Assembly: GCA_015057635.1 (NCBI GenBank)
Contig: SVEB01000068.1
Location: 1-64,000 of the forward strand
From: Lachnospiraceae bacterium
Lineage (GTDB): Bacteria; Bacillota; Clostridia; Lachnospirales; Lachnospiraceae
Length of the DNA: 64,000 bases
Direction: 5' to 3'
Below the pieces are notes generated by a model that saw nothing but the letters and a program-made list of their open reading frames with translations, ran no database searches and had not been told where the DNA came from. Positions 1 to 8,983 of the stretch are shown in pieces (within the stretch, counting starts at the first letter, position 1; every line of letters begins with the position of its first letter). The translations under genes and the position numbers were made by a program.

Positions 1-190
1 AGCATGGCCGAGTAGCCAAGTTTGGAAGGGATAAACGCTGAAGGCATCTAAGCGTGAAGCCCCCCTCAAGATAAGATATCCCATAGCGTAAGCTAGTAAG
101 ACCCCTTGAAGACGACGAGGTTGATAGGACAAAGGTGGAAGTGTGGTAACACATGCAGCTGATTGTTACTAATAGGTCGAGGGCTTAACC
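1..190 (+). rRNA. 23S ribosomal RNA, 3' end (partial)
   Basis: The first 190 bases match the conserved 3' end of bacterial 23S rRNA from memory: the stretch with GGATAAACGCTGAAGGCATC, then CTAATAGGTCGAGGGCTTAA near the end. The 5' part lies outside the window. No 5S-like sequence follows before the next gene at 454, although a 16S-23S-5S order is usual. The exact 3' end is placed by eye. Confidence 0.95.
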
Positions 191-266
191 AAAATAGGTT
201 TGTTGGAATGAAATGAAATTGGATAAACAATAATTATTTCAACGTGAAGATTGGATAGATTTTATT

Positions 267-296
267 AGAAACCGCATATGTGGTTTCTTTTTTTTG
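267..296 (+). terminator. Rho-independent terminator of the rRNA operon
   Basis: AGAAACCGC pairs with GTGGTTTCT around a four-base loop, followed by a run of eight T. It sits about 80 bases after the 23S end and is the natural end of the rRNA transcript. Confidence 0.85.
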
Positions 297-347
297 CGCA
301 TAAATAGTATCATATCACCCTATATGCCAAAAACAAGAAAAATACAA

Positions 348-376
348 TTGAAAACAGAGCCGAATAGTTTTATAAT
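348..376 (+). promoter_or_regulatory. Sigma-A promoter for the GGDEF protein gene
   Basis: TTGAAA at 348-353 and TATAAT at 371-376 are separated by 17 bases. The start codon follows about 77 bases after the -10 box. Confidence 0.75.
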
Positions 377-453
377 ACATAAATAACTGTTAAAAAATGT
401 AAAATACATAAAATGAAATCTTTATGTTAGATAGAAAAGTGAGAGGATAGCTT

Positions 454-2358
454 ATGAAGAATTCTTCAAAAAAGATTATTGCTGTATGTCTTTGGGGAAG
501 CAATGATAATTATCAGTCCCGTATTATAAACGGGCTGATAGCGGGAGCAGGACAGATGCAGATGGAGCTTTTATTTTTCACAGCATTAGGAGATGAGACA
601 GCAGAGGGGCCTGATCGGATTGGAGAACAAAATATTTACTATCTGATAAATACGAAGAACATAGACGGTGTTATCCTTCTGGCAGAGACCATAAAGGATC
701 GGAATGTTTTAGAAAGAATACTAGAAAGCATAAAGAAACAGAACTTACCGGCTGTATCCATTGATATGCCATTAAAGGGATGTTATAACATACTATTTGA
801 ATACAAAGATGCAATGAAGAAGATAGTAAGACATTTTGTAGAAGATCATCAGTACAGAGTGATTGAATATATCGGAGGCATAGAAGGAAACCCTTCATCG
901 CAAGAGCGCCTGGATGCATTTTATGAGGTTATGAACCAATACCAGCTGACGGTCGAACCGGAACGCATTCATTATGGTGGATACTGTGAAGAGAAAGCAA
1001 ATAAGGTAATGGATGAGATCTTAAGTTCTAAGAACGGAATGCCGGAGGCAATTATTTGTGCGAATGATACGATGGCATTAACTGTGATCAGTCGGCTTTT
1101 AAAGGCGGGGTTCCGTGTCCCAGAGCAGGTTGCAGTATCGGGATTTGATGGGATAAAAGAAGCGATGGACCATTTACCAACATTGACAACAGCCTGTCAG
1201 GATTTTAAGAGAGCGGCTTCATTTGCACTGGATATTTTATTTAATATATTTCATCATATTACGGAGAAGACGGATCATTACGTGCCGTTTAAGATCCTAT
1301 ACGGGGAAAGCTGCTGTCTGCATCGAAAGAGACCATCCATAGGTACAGGTGGACAGGCGAATCTTTATCGGAAACTTTATGAAAATGAGCAGTTTACAAA
1401 AGCAATGGTACATATGTCTGGTGATTTGATAAAGTGTGGGGACATGTTTGAATTGGCAGAGAAACTTGAGTCATATCAGTCTGCTTTGCATACACAAAAG
1501 ATGTGGATTTGCTTGATCCCGGAATATCGGGAAGAGAAAGAGGAAGGCAGAAAGGCTTATTATCAGAGTGGATATCCGGGAGGAATGATAGCGTTTCTTT
1601 ATAAAAAGGGAGAGAGAGCTTACGAAAGAAAAGCATATCCGGTAGAAGAGATAATTCCGGATCTTAGGAAGGAAGAGAACATACTCCTTATGCCATTGCA
1701 TGCATTAGATAAAGCACTCGGATATATGGCAGTTACACTTGAGGCGGATGAGGTAGATTATAACCAGTTCTATGCATTCTCAATGGTTTTATCAAATGGC
1801 ATTGAAGTTGTAAAAAACAGGATGGAGCAGACAAAGAAGATGGAACGGCTTCAGGAGAAGTATTCCCATGATCTTTTAACCGGGCTTTTTAACCGGAGAG
1901 GATTTTTTGAACGAGTGACGAAGATTTATCAGGAATGTGTGCAGAATGGAGAGCATCTGATGCTGATTTCCGTTGATTTGGATGGACTGAAGTATATTAA
2001 TGATACTTATGGACATGCAGAGGGAGATCAGGCATTAGTGGCGATTACCAAGGTATTGAAATCAATATCGCATAAAAATGAGATTTGTGCCAGATTTGGG
2101 GGCGATGAGTTTATTGTAGCGGGACGAATTCCAAACGATATTGATTATATGAAGGAATATAATGAGAGACTGAGGGCGGCATTAAGGGAACATAATAAGG
2201 CGTCGGGAAAATGTTATAAGATCGAGGCAAGCTGTGGGGTATTTTATGATGTGCCAAGTTCTCAGACGTCCGTGGATGATTTTATCCGGGAAGCGGACAC
2301 CATCATGTACAACCAAAAGGAAAAGAATCGGAAGTATCGCAGTTATGTGAGGGTGTAG
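454..2358 (+). CDS. LacI-type ligand-binding domain fused to a GGDEF diguanylate cyclase
   Basis: 634 residues. Residues about 7-285 resemble the sugar-binding (periplasmic-binding-protein-like) domain of LacI-family regulators, but no helix-turn-helix precedes it and no signal peptide or membrane segment is visible, so it is probably cytosolic. A middle region (about 300-460) is unassigned. The C-terminal GGDEF domain begins near HDLLTGLFNRRGFF and has an intact GGDEF at 549-553, so cyclic di-GMP synthesis is expected. No RxxD inhibitory site is present at its usual place just before GGDEF. AGAGGA precedes the ATG. The likely role is to couple a small ligand, perhaps a sugar, to cyclic di-GMP; the ligand is unknown. 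Confidence 0.85.
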   Translation: MKNSSKKIIAVCLWGSNDNYQSRIINGLIAGAGQMQMELLFFTALGDETAEGPDRIGEQNIYYLINTKNIDGVILLAETIKDRNVLERILESIKKQNLPAVSIDMPLKGCYNILFEYKDAMKKIVRHFVEDHQYRVIEYIGGIEGNPSSQERLDAFYEVMNQYQLTVEPERIHYGGYCEEKANKVMDEILSSKNGMPEAIICANDTMALTVISRLLKAGFRVPEQVAVSGFDGIKEAMDHLPTLTTACQDFKRAASFALDILFNIFHHITEKTDHYVPFKILYGESCCLHRKRPSIGTGGQANLYRKLYENEQFTKAMVHMSGDLIKCGDMFELAEKLESYQSALHTQKMWICLIPEYREEKEEGRKAYYQSGYPGGMIAFLYKKGERAYERKAYPVEEIIPDLRKEENILLMPLHALDKALGYMAVTLEADEVDYNQFYAFSMVLSNGIEVVKNRMEQTKKMERLQEKYSHDLLTGLFNRRGFFERVTKIYQECVQNGEHLMLISVDLDGLKYINDTYGHAEGDQALVAITKVLKSISHKNEICARFGGDEFIVAGRIPNDIDYMKEYNERLRAALREHNKASGKCYKIEASCGVFYDVPSSQTSVDDFIREADTIMYNQKEKNRKYRSYVRV

Positions 2359-2381
2359 AAAAACGGAGACAGAAGTAGGGC

Positions 2382-2617
2382 GAGAAGATGGAAGGCTGCA
2401 AGGCTTGGAGTGTGAGTCGGCTGCGGCGATGTATGTTTCGAATGTTCGGACGCATGAGCGGACAAACGCCTCATCACTTCTTCGAGTATCAGGCAGGAGG
2501 GCACTGTCTGCTATTCAAAGAAGTGATGAGACGTTTGTTCGTCATGAGTCGGACATTCCGGAACATACATCGTAGCAGCCGGCTCACATTCCAAGCCTTG
2601 CAGCCTTCCATCTTCTC
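2382..2617 (+). repeat. Long hairpin element, copy 1
   Basis: A 236 bp near-perfect inverted repeat, beginning 23 bases after the stop of the GGDEF gene and lying between convergent genes. Outer arms of about 59 bases (2382-2440 with 2558-2617) pair with few mismatches. Box A is at 2441-2466 (contains GGACGCATGAGCGGACAAA), box A' at 2534-2557 (TTTGTTCGTCATGAG...). Inner arms carry CTCATCACTTCTT and its complement. The centre is a small palindrome ending CACTGTCTGCTATTC. Boxes and centre are shared with five other copies; the arms are not. Open reading frames inside it are palindrome shadows. Confidence 0.93.
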
Positions 2618-2743
2618 TTGACAGACTGAGGATTTTTAAGATGGCATGGTATACACGAAGAAGGAAGCTGCGATAGATTGAAAGGGCAAAAAACAAAAGA
2701 CAAAAGATAAAAAATAAAAGATAGGAGATAAAGGAATGAAGAT

Positions 2744-2790
2744 AAAAAGCGAAGTATCCAGCAGAGGGGATGAGCTGGATACTTCGCTTT
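2744..2790 (-). terminator. Terminator of cysK
   Basis: An 18-base stem containing GCGAAGTATCCAGC and its complement encloses an 11-base loop. Read on the minus strand it ends in a T-rich tract, so it terminates cysK. Confidence 0.85.
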
Positions 2791-2826
2791 GGGATATAGG
2801 GAGGGGGATATGTGGATCAACGAGGA

Positions 2827-3759
2827 TTAGTCGTTGAACATTGGGGTGGAGAGGTAACGGTCTCCGGTATCTGGGAGGATGACTACAATTTTCTTGCCGA
2901 AGTTTTCTGGACGCTTTGCAAGTTGGAGAGCTGCGTATACAGCGGCACCAGCGGAGATTCCAACTAGAATTCCTTCGTTATGGGCAATCTTGCGGCCGGT
3001 TGCAAAGGCGTCTTCGTTGGATACGGCAATGATTTCATCATATACTTTTGTGTTAAGGGTTGCAGGGATGAATCCGGCACCGATACCCTGGATTTTATGA
3101 GGTCCTGCATAACCTTTTGAAAGGATTGGTGATCCTTCTGGTTCTACTGCGATTACTTTTAAGTCTGGATTCTTGGATTTTAAGTATTCGCCGGTACCAG
3201 TGATGGTTCCGCCTGTACCAATCCCTGCTACAAGGAAGTCAACGTCACCATCGGTATCTTCCCAGATTTCAGGACCGGTTGTAAGGCGATGAACTTCTGG
3301 ATTGGCGGGATTCTCAAACTGTCCGAGGATTACAGCGTTTTCCATGCTGTTTTTTAGTTCTTCTGCTTTTTCAATCGCACCTTTCATGCCTTTAGTTCCA
3401 TCTGTCAGTTCAAGCTTTGCACCGTATGCTTTTAAAAGATTACGGCGTTCTACACTCATGGTTTCCGGCATGGTAAGAATAACGTCATATCCTTTGGAAG
3501 CAGCAACGCTTGCAAGACCGATTCCGGTATTTCCGCTTGTTGGTTCGATAATGGTGGAACCTTTCTTTAGGATACCTTTTGCTTCTGCATCTTCAATCAT
3601 TGCTTTTGCAATACGATCCTTTACGCTTCCGGCTGGATTGAAGTACTCTAATTTGGCAATGATGGCGGCTTTAACACCTTCTGCTTTTTCTAGGTTCGAT
3701 AATTCCATTAAAGGGGTGTGTCCGATTAAGTCTGTAATGCTTTTCTTGATATTTGCCAT
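2827..3759 (-). CDS. cysK: Cysteine synthase A (O-acetylserine sulfhydrylase)
   Basis: 310 residues, the usual length for CysK. It is a fold-type II PLP enzyme making cysteine from O-acetylserine and sulfide in the cytosol. The PLP lysine is K47 in GSVKDR, and the phosphate-binding loop TSGNTG starts at residue 74. A glycine-rich GIGTGGTITG motif lies mid-protein. The start MANIKK was chosen over an ATG 18 bases upstream because AGGAAG sits about 7 bases before it. It has its own promoter and terminator. The serine acetyltransferase that supplies its substrate is at 35374, under Cys T-box control, whereas no T-box is seen here. Confidence 0.96.
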   Translation of the reverse strand: MANIKKSITDLIGHTPLMELSNLEKAEGVKAAIIAKLEYFNPAGSVKDRIAKAMIEDAEAKGILKKGSTIIEPTSGNTGIGLASVAASKGYDVILTMPETMSVERRNLLKAYGAKLELTDGTKGMKGAIEKAEELKNSMENAVILGQFENPANPEVHRLTTGPEIWEDTDGDVDFLVAGIGTGGTITGTGEYLKSKNPDLKVIAVEPEGSPILSKGYAGPHKIQGIGAGFIPATLNTKVYDEIIAVSNEDAFATGRKIAHNEGILVGISAGAAVYAALQLAKRPENFGKKIVVILPDTGDRYLSTPMFND

Positions 3760-3845
3760 TGTTATTCTTCCTTTCATGTTTTGATGATGCTGAAGGACTT
3801 AAAACATAAACCTGTAATCCTACTGCATTACTATGAATTGATATT

Positions 3846-3874
3846 AGAATATCACGGATTGAGTCAACTGTCAA
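3846..3874 (-). promoter_or_regulatory. Sigma-A promoter of cysK
   Basis: On the minus strand, TTGACA (3869-3874) and TATTCT (3846-3851) are 17 bases apart. This leaves an untranslated leader of about 80 bases before cysK, in which no clear riboswitch was seen. Confidence 0.75.
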
Positions 3875-3938
3875 TTCCTTTGTAGTAAAAATAGGATAAT
3901 TTGGATGACAAACTTTTAACAAATTTGTTTTAAAAAGC

Positions 3939-3968
3939 TTGACGAAAATAGTCGAAATGTCGTACTAT
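3939..3968 (+). promoter_or_regulatory. Possible promoter for the 185-residue protein gene
   Basis: TTGACG (3939-3944) and TACTAT (3963-3968) are 18 bases apart, about 155 bases before the chosen start. The 3760-4123 gap otherwise holds only the cysK promoter. Confidence 0.45.
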
Positions 3969-4123
3969 ATGATGTGGTTTTTTTATAAGAGAAATATAAT
4001 ATGTATTTCTTCGTACATTTTTAGATACAATAAAGAAAGTAAAAGGAGAAATGATCCTTTTCCAGTCTGAATTATTTATTAGTGTGTATTACAAAGCCAC
4101 CAGGAAGGAAGGGGAAGATTCGA

Positions 4124-4681
4124 TTGAGAAAGTTAAATTGCATATTACTGGAGGCAACCAAAAAAGAGGATGTGGCAAGTAACAGCCAAATACTTGATCA
4201 GGTTTTGTCCCTGTATTATGAAATGATTGATGAGATGCATGGTAAATTGCTTTTTGTATCCCAAAATCAGAAACTGTTAAATCAGATTGAAGCCAGAAAA
4301 GCTGAAGGAAACGAGACTCTTCATGTGATCCTGAATGAAAGCATTGAAGATACCAGCCTTTCCTATGTTAAAGCTGGCTTATCCAATATAGAGAGAAGAA
4401 AAGCATTAAAACAGTACTATATGTTTGCGGAATGCAATCAGCCATATATTCAGAAACAGACATTATTGAATTTCCTGAATTCTTTTGTAGCAAGCGAAAG
4501 AGGGATGGGAAGAATCACCTGTAAAGGGGAATGTTTTGGACCTGTTGTTTTTTCCGAAAAATACGTGAAAAAGATTATGGCAGCAGAATGCGGCAGTATG
4601 GAAGAAATAGTGAAGTCCTATGAAGAGGACTGCTACTGCTATGAAATCAGCAACATGGAAGAATTAAAAAGATATGAATAG
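4124..4681 (+). CDS. Conserved-looking protein of unknown function
   Basis: 185 residues from a TTG start, chosen because GGAAGGGGAA lies about 7 bases upstream; a GTG at 4082 in the same frame has no good ribosome site. The protein is soluble and charged, with no signal peptide or membrane segment. The C-terminal third is cysteine-rich (CKGECFG, AAECGS, EEDCYCYE), which could bind metal. I do not recognise the family. It stands alone with its own promoter and terminator. Confidence 0.65.
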   Translation: MRKLNCILLEATKKEDVASNSQILDQVLSLYYEMIDEMHGKLLFVSQNQKLLNQIEARKAEGNETLHVILNESIEDTSLSYVKAGLSNIERRKALKQYYMFAECNQPYIQKQTLLNFLNSFVASERGMGRITCKGECFGPVVFSEKYVKKIMAAECGSMEEIVKSYEEDCYCYEISNMEELKRYE

Positions 4682-4686
4682 CAGAT

Positions 4687-4744
4687 AAAAAGAAGCTGTG
4701 ATCCAGTGCGTCGGATGACGTAAGGTATCACAGCTTCTTTTTTG
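4687..4744 (+). terminator. Terminator after the 185-residue protein gene
   Basis: AAAAAGAAGCTGTGA pairs with TCACAGCTTCTTTTTT across a long loop, just after the stop codon. Confidence 0.85.
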
Positions 4745-4945
4745 TGCAGCCGGATGATTTCTATGGAAGGAAGCACAAGAAAGGACAGAGTGGTCATTCG
4801 GAATATTAAATGCGATGCTATCATAAAGTAATAGTAATGAAGATAGAAAAAGAAGAAAAAAGTAAAAAAAAGTCAAAAACCAAGCTGAAAATATGATAGA
4901 ATAGAGAGGATGAGAATAAAGAAAGCAGAGTCTCAGGAGGATATA

Positions 4946-6802
4946 ATGCAGATAAGAGCAATGTCAATTCGGAACTTTAAGTCAGTACAGGAGATTACAA
5001 TTTCGGATATTGGTAGTGCATTTATTATAGTAGGACGGAATGGAACGGGAAAGACCGTGATTTTACAGGCTATCTTAGCTGCAACCGGAAGATATCGCCC
5101 AAGACCGACGGATTTTCAGAACAGCAGCAGACGGATTGAGATTGTCATGAATCTTTCTGTCACAGAGGAAGACCTTACTCTTTTTTATAAACGGGGGAAA
5201 GTAAGCACGAAACGGCAGTATGGGGAATGGATAAAGGAATTCGCAGAGCGGATCCCAGGATTTATAGACGGAATGATTACCTTTACCTATGTAGCAGACT
5301 TGGATGGGGCAATTTTCTATGAAATGGGCGATGGCAGACAGAATACGTACATAAAAGAGATCCTGCCAAAAATCCATTTTATAGATCATACACGTGATAT
5401 GAGAGAGATTGAAAATGATATTTTTTACGCACAGGGAGAAGCTGTGTTGGCTGGCTTAAGGGATAATGTATGCATGAAAGATTCTACAAAGCGATGTGAT
5501 AACTGCTTTTTATGTATGAAAGAGATTATGGACAAACGACCGGAGGAGCTGTCTGCATTTGAAACGACAAAGCTTTTGGAGTATAAGCTTTATAAACTCA
5601 ATATGGACTCCTTTATGGAAAAGTTAAATTATTTCTTTCGAAAGAACAGCACAAGTGCAGAGCAGATCTGTTATGCGATAGATTTTAATATTGACCGGAT
5701 ATTTTCCCTGCATACCTTTTTATATAATGCCAATTGCAGAATAGAAGGCGATGTGGCCATGATGAGTGCAGGAACGAAGAGTATCTATATTCTGTCACTT
5801 TTAGAAGCGTATATGAGCGTGGAAAGCAGCATTCCCTGCATTATTATGATGGAAGCCCCTGAAATCTATCTCCATCCGCAGATGCAGAAGGTTGCAAGCG
5901 AGATTTTATACCGCTTATCCAAAAAGAATCAGATCATTTTTTCAACACATTCGCCTACGCTTATTTTTAATTTCAACTCCAGACAGATTAAGCAGACGGT
6001 GTTGAATGAGGAGTATCATACTATGGTATATGAAAATACGGATTTAGATGAGATCTTAAATGATTTAGGCTATTCCGCAAATGACCTGATCAACGTAAGC
6101 TTTGTGTTCATTGTGGAAGGAAAACAGGATTATAATCGCCTGCCTCTGCTTTTAAGAAAATATTATGCGGGTAGTTATGATGCAGCAGGAAATTTAAAGC
6201 GGATTGCGATCATTCCGACCAATAGCTGCACGAATATCAAGACTTATGCCAATTTAAAGTATATGAATAAGTGTTATCTGAAAGACCAGTTTTTGATGAT
6301 ACGGGATGGAGACGGACTTGATCCTTATGAGTTAAAGGAAAAGCTGTGCAATTATTATGAGAAACGAAGGCGGGAGGATATGAATCAGATTCCACGGATA
6401 GTGCCGGAGAATGTTCTTATTTTAAAATATTATTCCTTTGAAAACTATTTTCTTGATCCGGCATCTATGGTGAAAATCGGGGTCATTCAGTCGGAAGAAG
6501 AATTCTATCAGATTCTCTATACGCAGTATGAAGAGTATCTGCATAAACTCACAAGTGTCAGGCGGATGATAGAAAAGACCGGAATTCAGATTACATCACC
6601 AAAAGATGTGAAAACGCATATTGAGACGATCAAAATCTATGTAAGGGGACATAATCTGTTCGATTTGTTTTATGGGAAATACAAAGGCGATGCAGAGAAG
6701 AAGATTTTAGAGCAGTATGTGGATGTGGCACCAAGAGAGGTATTCTCCGATATTCTCGATGCCATTGACAGCTTCATTTATTTTGACAGCAGAAAAGGAT
6801 AA
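4946..6802 (+). CDS. AAA ATPase-TOPRIM protein, OLD/PARIS (DUF4435)-like
   Basis: 618 residues; the start is set by AGGAGG five bases before the ATG at 4946. The N-terminal SMC/ABC-like ATPase has Walker A GRNGTGKT (30-37), a Walker B-like IIMMEAPEIYLHPQ and the FSTHSPTLI segment. The C-terminal half is TOPRIM-like: IVEGKQD with the glutamate at 391, then IRDGDGLDP at about 452-460, and FENYFLDP, which is reminiscent of DUF4435. Within the ATPase, near 185-200, is a cysteine cluster (RCDNCFLC) suggesting a zinc knuckle. OLD nucleases and PARIS proteins of this build act in phage defence; that role here is inference. No helicase or other defence gene adjoins. Confidence 0.78.
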   Translation: MQIRAMSIRNFKSVQEITISDIGSAFIIVGRNGTGKTVILQAILAATGRYRPRPTDFQNSSRRIEIVMNLSVTEEDLTLFYKRGKVSTKRQYGEWIKEFAERIPGFIDGMITFTYVADLDGAIFYEMGDGRQNTYIKEILPKIHFIDHTRDMREIENDIFYAQGEAVLAGLRDNVCMKDSTKRCDNCFLCMKEIMDKRPEELSAFETTKLLEYKLYKLNMDSFMEKLNYFFRKNSTSAEQICYAIDFNIDRIFSLHTFLYNANCRIEGDVAMMSAGTKSIYILSLLEAYMSVESSIPCIIMMEAPEIYLHPQMQKVASEILYRLSKKNQIIFSTHSPTLIFNFNSRQIKQTVLNEEYHTMVYENTDLDEILNDLGYSANDLINVSFVFIVEGKQDYNRLPLLLRKYYAGSYDAAGNLKRIAIIPTNSCTNIKTYANLKYMNKCYLKDQFLMIRDGDGLDPYELKEKLCNYYEKRRREDMNQIPRIVPENVLILKYYSFENYFLDPASMVKIGVIQSEEEFYQILYTQYEEYLHKLTSVRRMIEKTGIQITSPKDVKTHIETIKIYVRGHNLFDLFYGKYKGDAEKKILEQYVDVAPREVFSDILDAIDSFIYFDSRKG

Positions 6803-6941
6803 GATGCATGCGGCCTAAAATGTCGAGAAAAGAGAAGACAGATAGAAAGGCAGAACGCGGTTGGTACATTTGAGATAAAGATTCGATAAGTTTATGTTTT
6901 ATTGATTTCATAGAAGGAATATGATATAAAGGAGAATGATT

Positions 6942-7856
6942 ATGAAATTTCCAGACAACTTAAGGCTAGGAGATACGGTTGGCCTAGTGTGTCCCGCGTC
7001 TGGTGTGGTGCCGGAACGAGTAGAGGCATGTGAGGCACTTATAAGACAGATGGGATATCGGGTAAGAATCGGAAGAAACTGCAAGAAAAGTTATCATGGG
7101 TATCTTGCCGGGACGGATGAGGAGAGGGCAGCCGATCTAAATGAGATGTTTGCAGATCAGAGCATTAAAGCGATTTTTTGCATCCGTGGCGGGAATGGGA
7201 CCGGACGGATCATGAGTCTGTTAGATTATAATATGATTCGAAAGAACCCTAAGATATTTGTCGGATATAGTGATATCACGAATCTGAATATGGCATTCTA
7301 TCAGCTCTGTGATATGGTTACGTTCCACGGACCAATGGTCTCTTCCAATATGCTGGAGCATTTTGACGGTTATACAAGGCAGTGCTTTTATGATGTGCTG
7401 AATATGAAACGGGAATACCGGCTCTGCAATCCAGATGGCGTAGAGATGGAAGTATTAGCGAATGGAAGGGCCAAGGGGAGGATCATCGGAGGAAATCTGT
7501 CACTGCTAATCAGTATGATTGGAACGTTCTATGCTCCTGACTTTCGGGATACGATTTTATTTATCGAAGATATCTATGAACCTGTATCCAGTGTGAACCG
7601 AATGCTTGACCAGCTCTTTCATACCGGAATCATGCAGCAGATTAACGGACTGCTGATTGGTTCTTTTGATGAGGCAGGAAACAAAGAGAATCCATCATTT
7701 TTAGTACCGGATCTAATGAGAGAATATTTTACGGGATTTGATAAGCCGGTAATAGCCGGAATCTGTTGTGGGCACTGTTTCCCGACAGCCACGCTGCCGC
7801 TTGGGACGGAATGTGAGATTAATACAAAGGGGAAGGAGATTTTATTTCGAATATAG
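6942..7856 (+). CDS. LD-carboxypeptidase (peptidase S66, LdcA/MccF family)
   Basis: 304 residues. S66 enzymes cut the L-D bond of muropeptide tetrapeptides during murein recycling, or inactivate microcin C-like compounds. The nucleophile is Ser110 in VGYSDIT, after the oxyanion segment CIRGGNGTGR. The partner glutamate lies in FIEDIYEPV and the histidine in CCGHCFPTATLPLG. No signal peptide, so cytosolic. The ATG at 6942 is 7 bases from AAGGAG, whereas one at 6936 is too close to it. The next gene starts about 20 bases after the stop, so the two may be co-transcribed. Confidence 0.9.
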   Translation: MKFPDNLRLGDTVGLVCPASGVVPERVEACEALIRQMGYRVRIGRNCKKSYHGYLAGTDEERAADLNEMFADQSIKAIFCIRGGNGTGRIMSLLDYNMIRKNPKIFVGYSDITNLNMAFYQLCDMVTFHGPMVSSNMLEHFDGYTRQCFYDVLNMKREYRLCNPDGVEMEVLANGRAKGRIIGGNLSLLISMIGTFYAPDFRDTILFIEDIYEPVSSVNRMLDQLFHTGIMQQINGLLIGSFDEAGNKENPSFLVPDLMREYFTGFDKPVIAGICCGHCFPTATLPLGTECEINTKGKEILFRI

Positions 7857-7877
7857 TGTATGAGGGGAGGTATTTGT

Positions 7878-8981
7878 TTGAGCAATAAAGATGGCATAAG
7901 CGGCAGCTCAGAAGACAAAGTCATTCGGGTTCCGATTGGAAGTGTGATACCAGGCATGATGACAGCAAGAGATGTATATGCCAGGAATGATCAGCTCATC
8001 TTAAGCTGCAATACGGTGTTAGATGCAGGGATGATTACAAAGCTTATGTTTTATGCGATTGAGAGTATATCCGTTTACGAAATTAACAGAGATGAGAATA
8101 AAGAAAGCATATTTTCCAATAAGGTGAAGAAGAGCTTAGAGTTTCGAGAGTTTAAGAAAAGCTACGATGTGGCAGTGGAAGATGGAAAAACGATCATGAA
8201 TGATCTGATTGAATGCAGGGGAAAAAAGAATACTTCGCTTTTAGTTCGAAACATTCAGGATATTATCGGCAATTGCTCGAGCAATATTAATGTGTTTCAG
8301 ATGTTGCACTGCATTCGGGATTATGATGACCCGACTTATATGCATTCGGTAAATGTCGGAATCATATGTCATGTATTTGCGGAATGGCTACATATGACCG
8401 ATGAGGAAAAAGAGATTCTGACCTTAAGCGGGATGCTTCATGATATTGGAAAGATCAAGATTCCAAAGGCAATCATCAATAAGCCGGAGAAGCTAACAAA
8501 GGAAGAGTATGAGATCATTAAGACGCATCCATTCATTGGATATCAGATTTTGACAAACAATGATATGGATGACCGGATAAGGATGGCGGCGCTTTCTCAT
8601 CATGAGCGGTATGACGGAAAGGGATATCCGGGTGGACTGGTTGGAAATGAGATCAATTATTTTCCGATGATTGTGGCGATTGCGGATGTATATGAAGCGA
8701 TGACAAGCAACCGAGTGTACCGGGCAGCAGTATGTCCGTTTGATGTGATCCAGCAGTTTGAACAGGACGGACTGCAGCAGTATGCGCCGCAGTACTTGGT
8801 TCCGCTTTTAGAACGCATTGTAGAAACTTATATCCATCAGACCGTACGTCTTAGCAATGATATGATGGGAGAAATCATTATGGTGAATCAGCATGCGCTA
8901 AGCAAGCCGATCATTAAAGTGAAGAGCGATCTTTTAGATTTGTCCATTCACCGGAATATCAAGATTGATGCGGTGTTATAA
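7878..8981 (+). CDS. HD-GYP domain protein, probable cyclic di-GMP phosphodiesterase
   Basis: 367 residues from a TTG start supported by GGGGAGG 8 bases upstream. An N-terminal region of about 130 residues precedes the HD-GYP domain. The domain has HDIGK with the HD pair at 188-189, HPFIGYQIL, and HHERYDGKGYPGG with GYP at 249-251; all metal-binding residues appear intact. It should hydrolyse cyclic di-GMP and so oppose the GGDEF protein at 454. No membrane segment or receiver domain is seen. Confidence 0.92.
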   Translation: MSNKDGISGSSEDKVIRVPIGSVIPGMMTARDVYARNDQLILSCNTVLDAGMITKLMFYAIESISVYEINRDENKESIFSNKVKKSLEFREFKKSYDVAVEDGKTIMNDLIECRGKKNTSLLVRNIQDIIGNCSSNINVFQMLHCIRDYDDPTYMHSVNVGIICHVFAEWLHMTDEEKEILTLSGMLHDIGKIKIPKAIINKPEKLTKEEYEIIKTHPFIGYQILTNNDMDDRIRMAALSHHERYDGKGYPGGLVGNEINYFPMIVAIADVYEAMTSNRVYRAAVCPFDVIQQFEQDGLQQYAPQYLVPLLERIVETYIHQTVRLSNDMMGEIIMVNQHALSKPIIKVKSDLLDLSIHRNIKIDAVL

Positions 8982-8983
8982 AG

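Noticed and set aside
2388-2621. Open frames on both strands inside hairpin copy 1, and similar ones in copies 2 to 6
   Set aside because: They arise from the palindrome itself, lack ribosome sites, and their translations are not conserved between copies because the arms differ.
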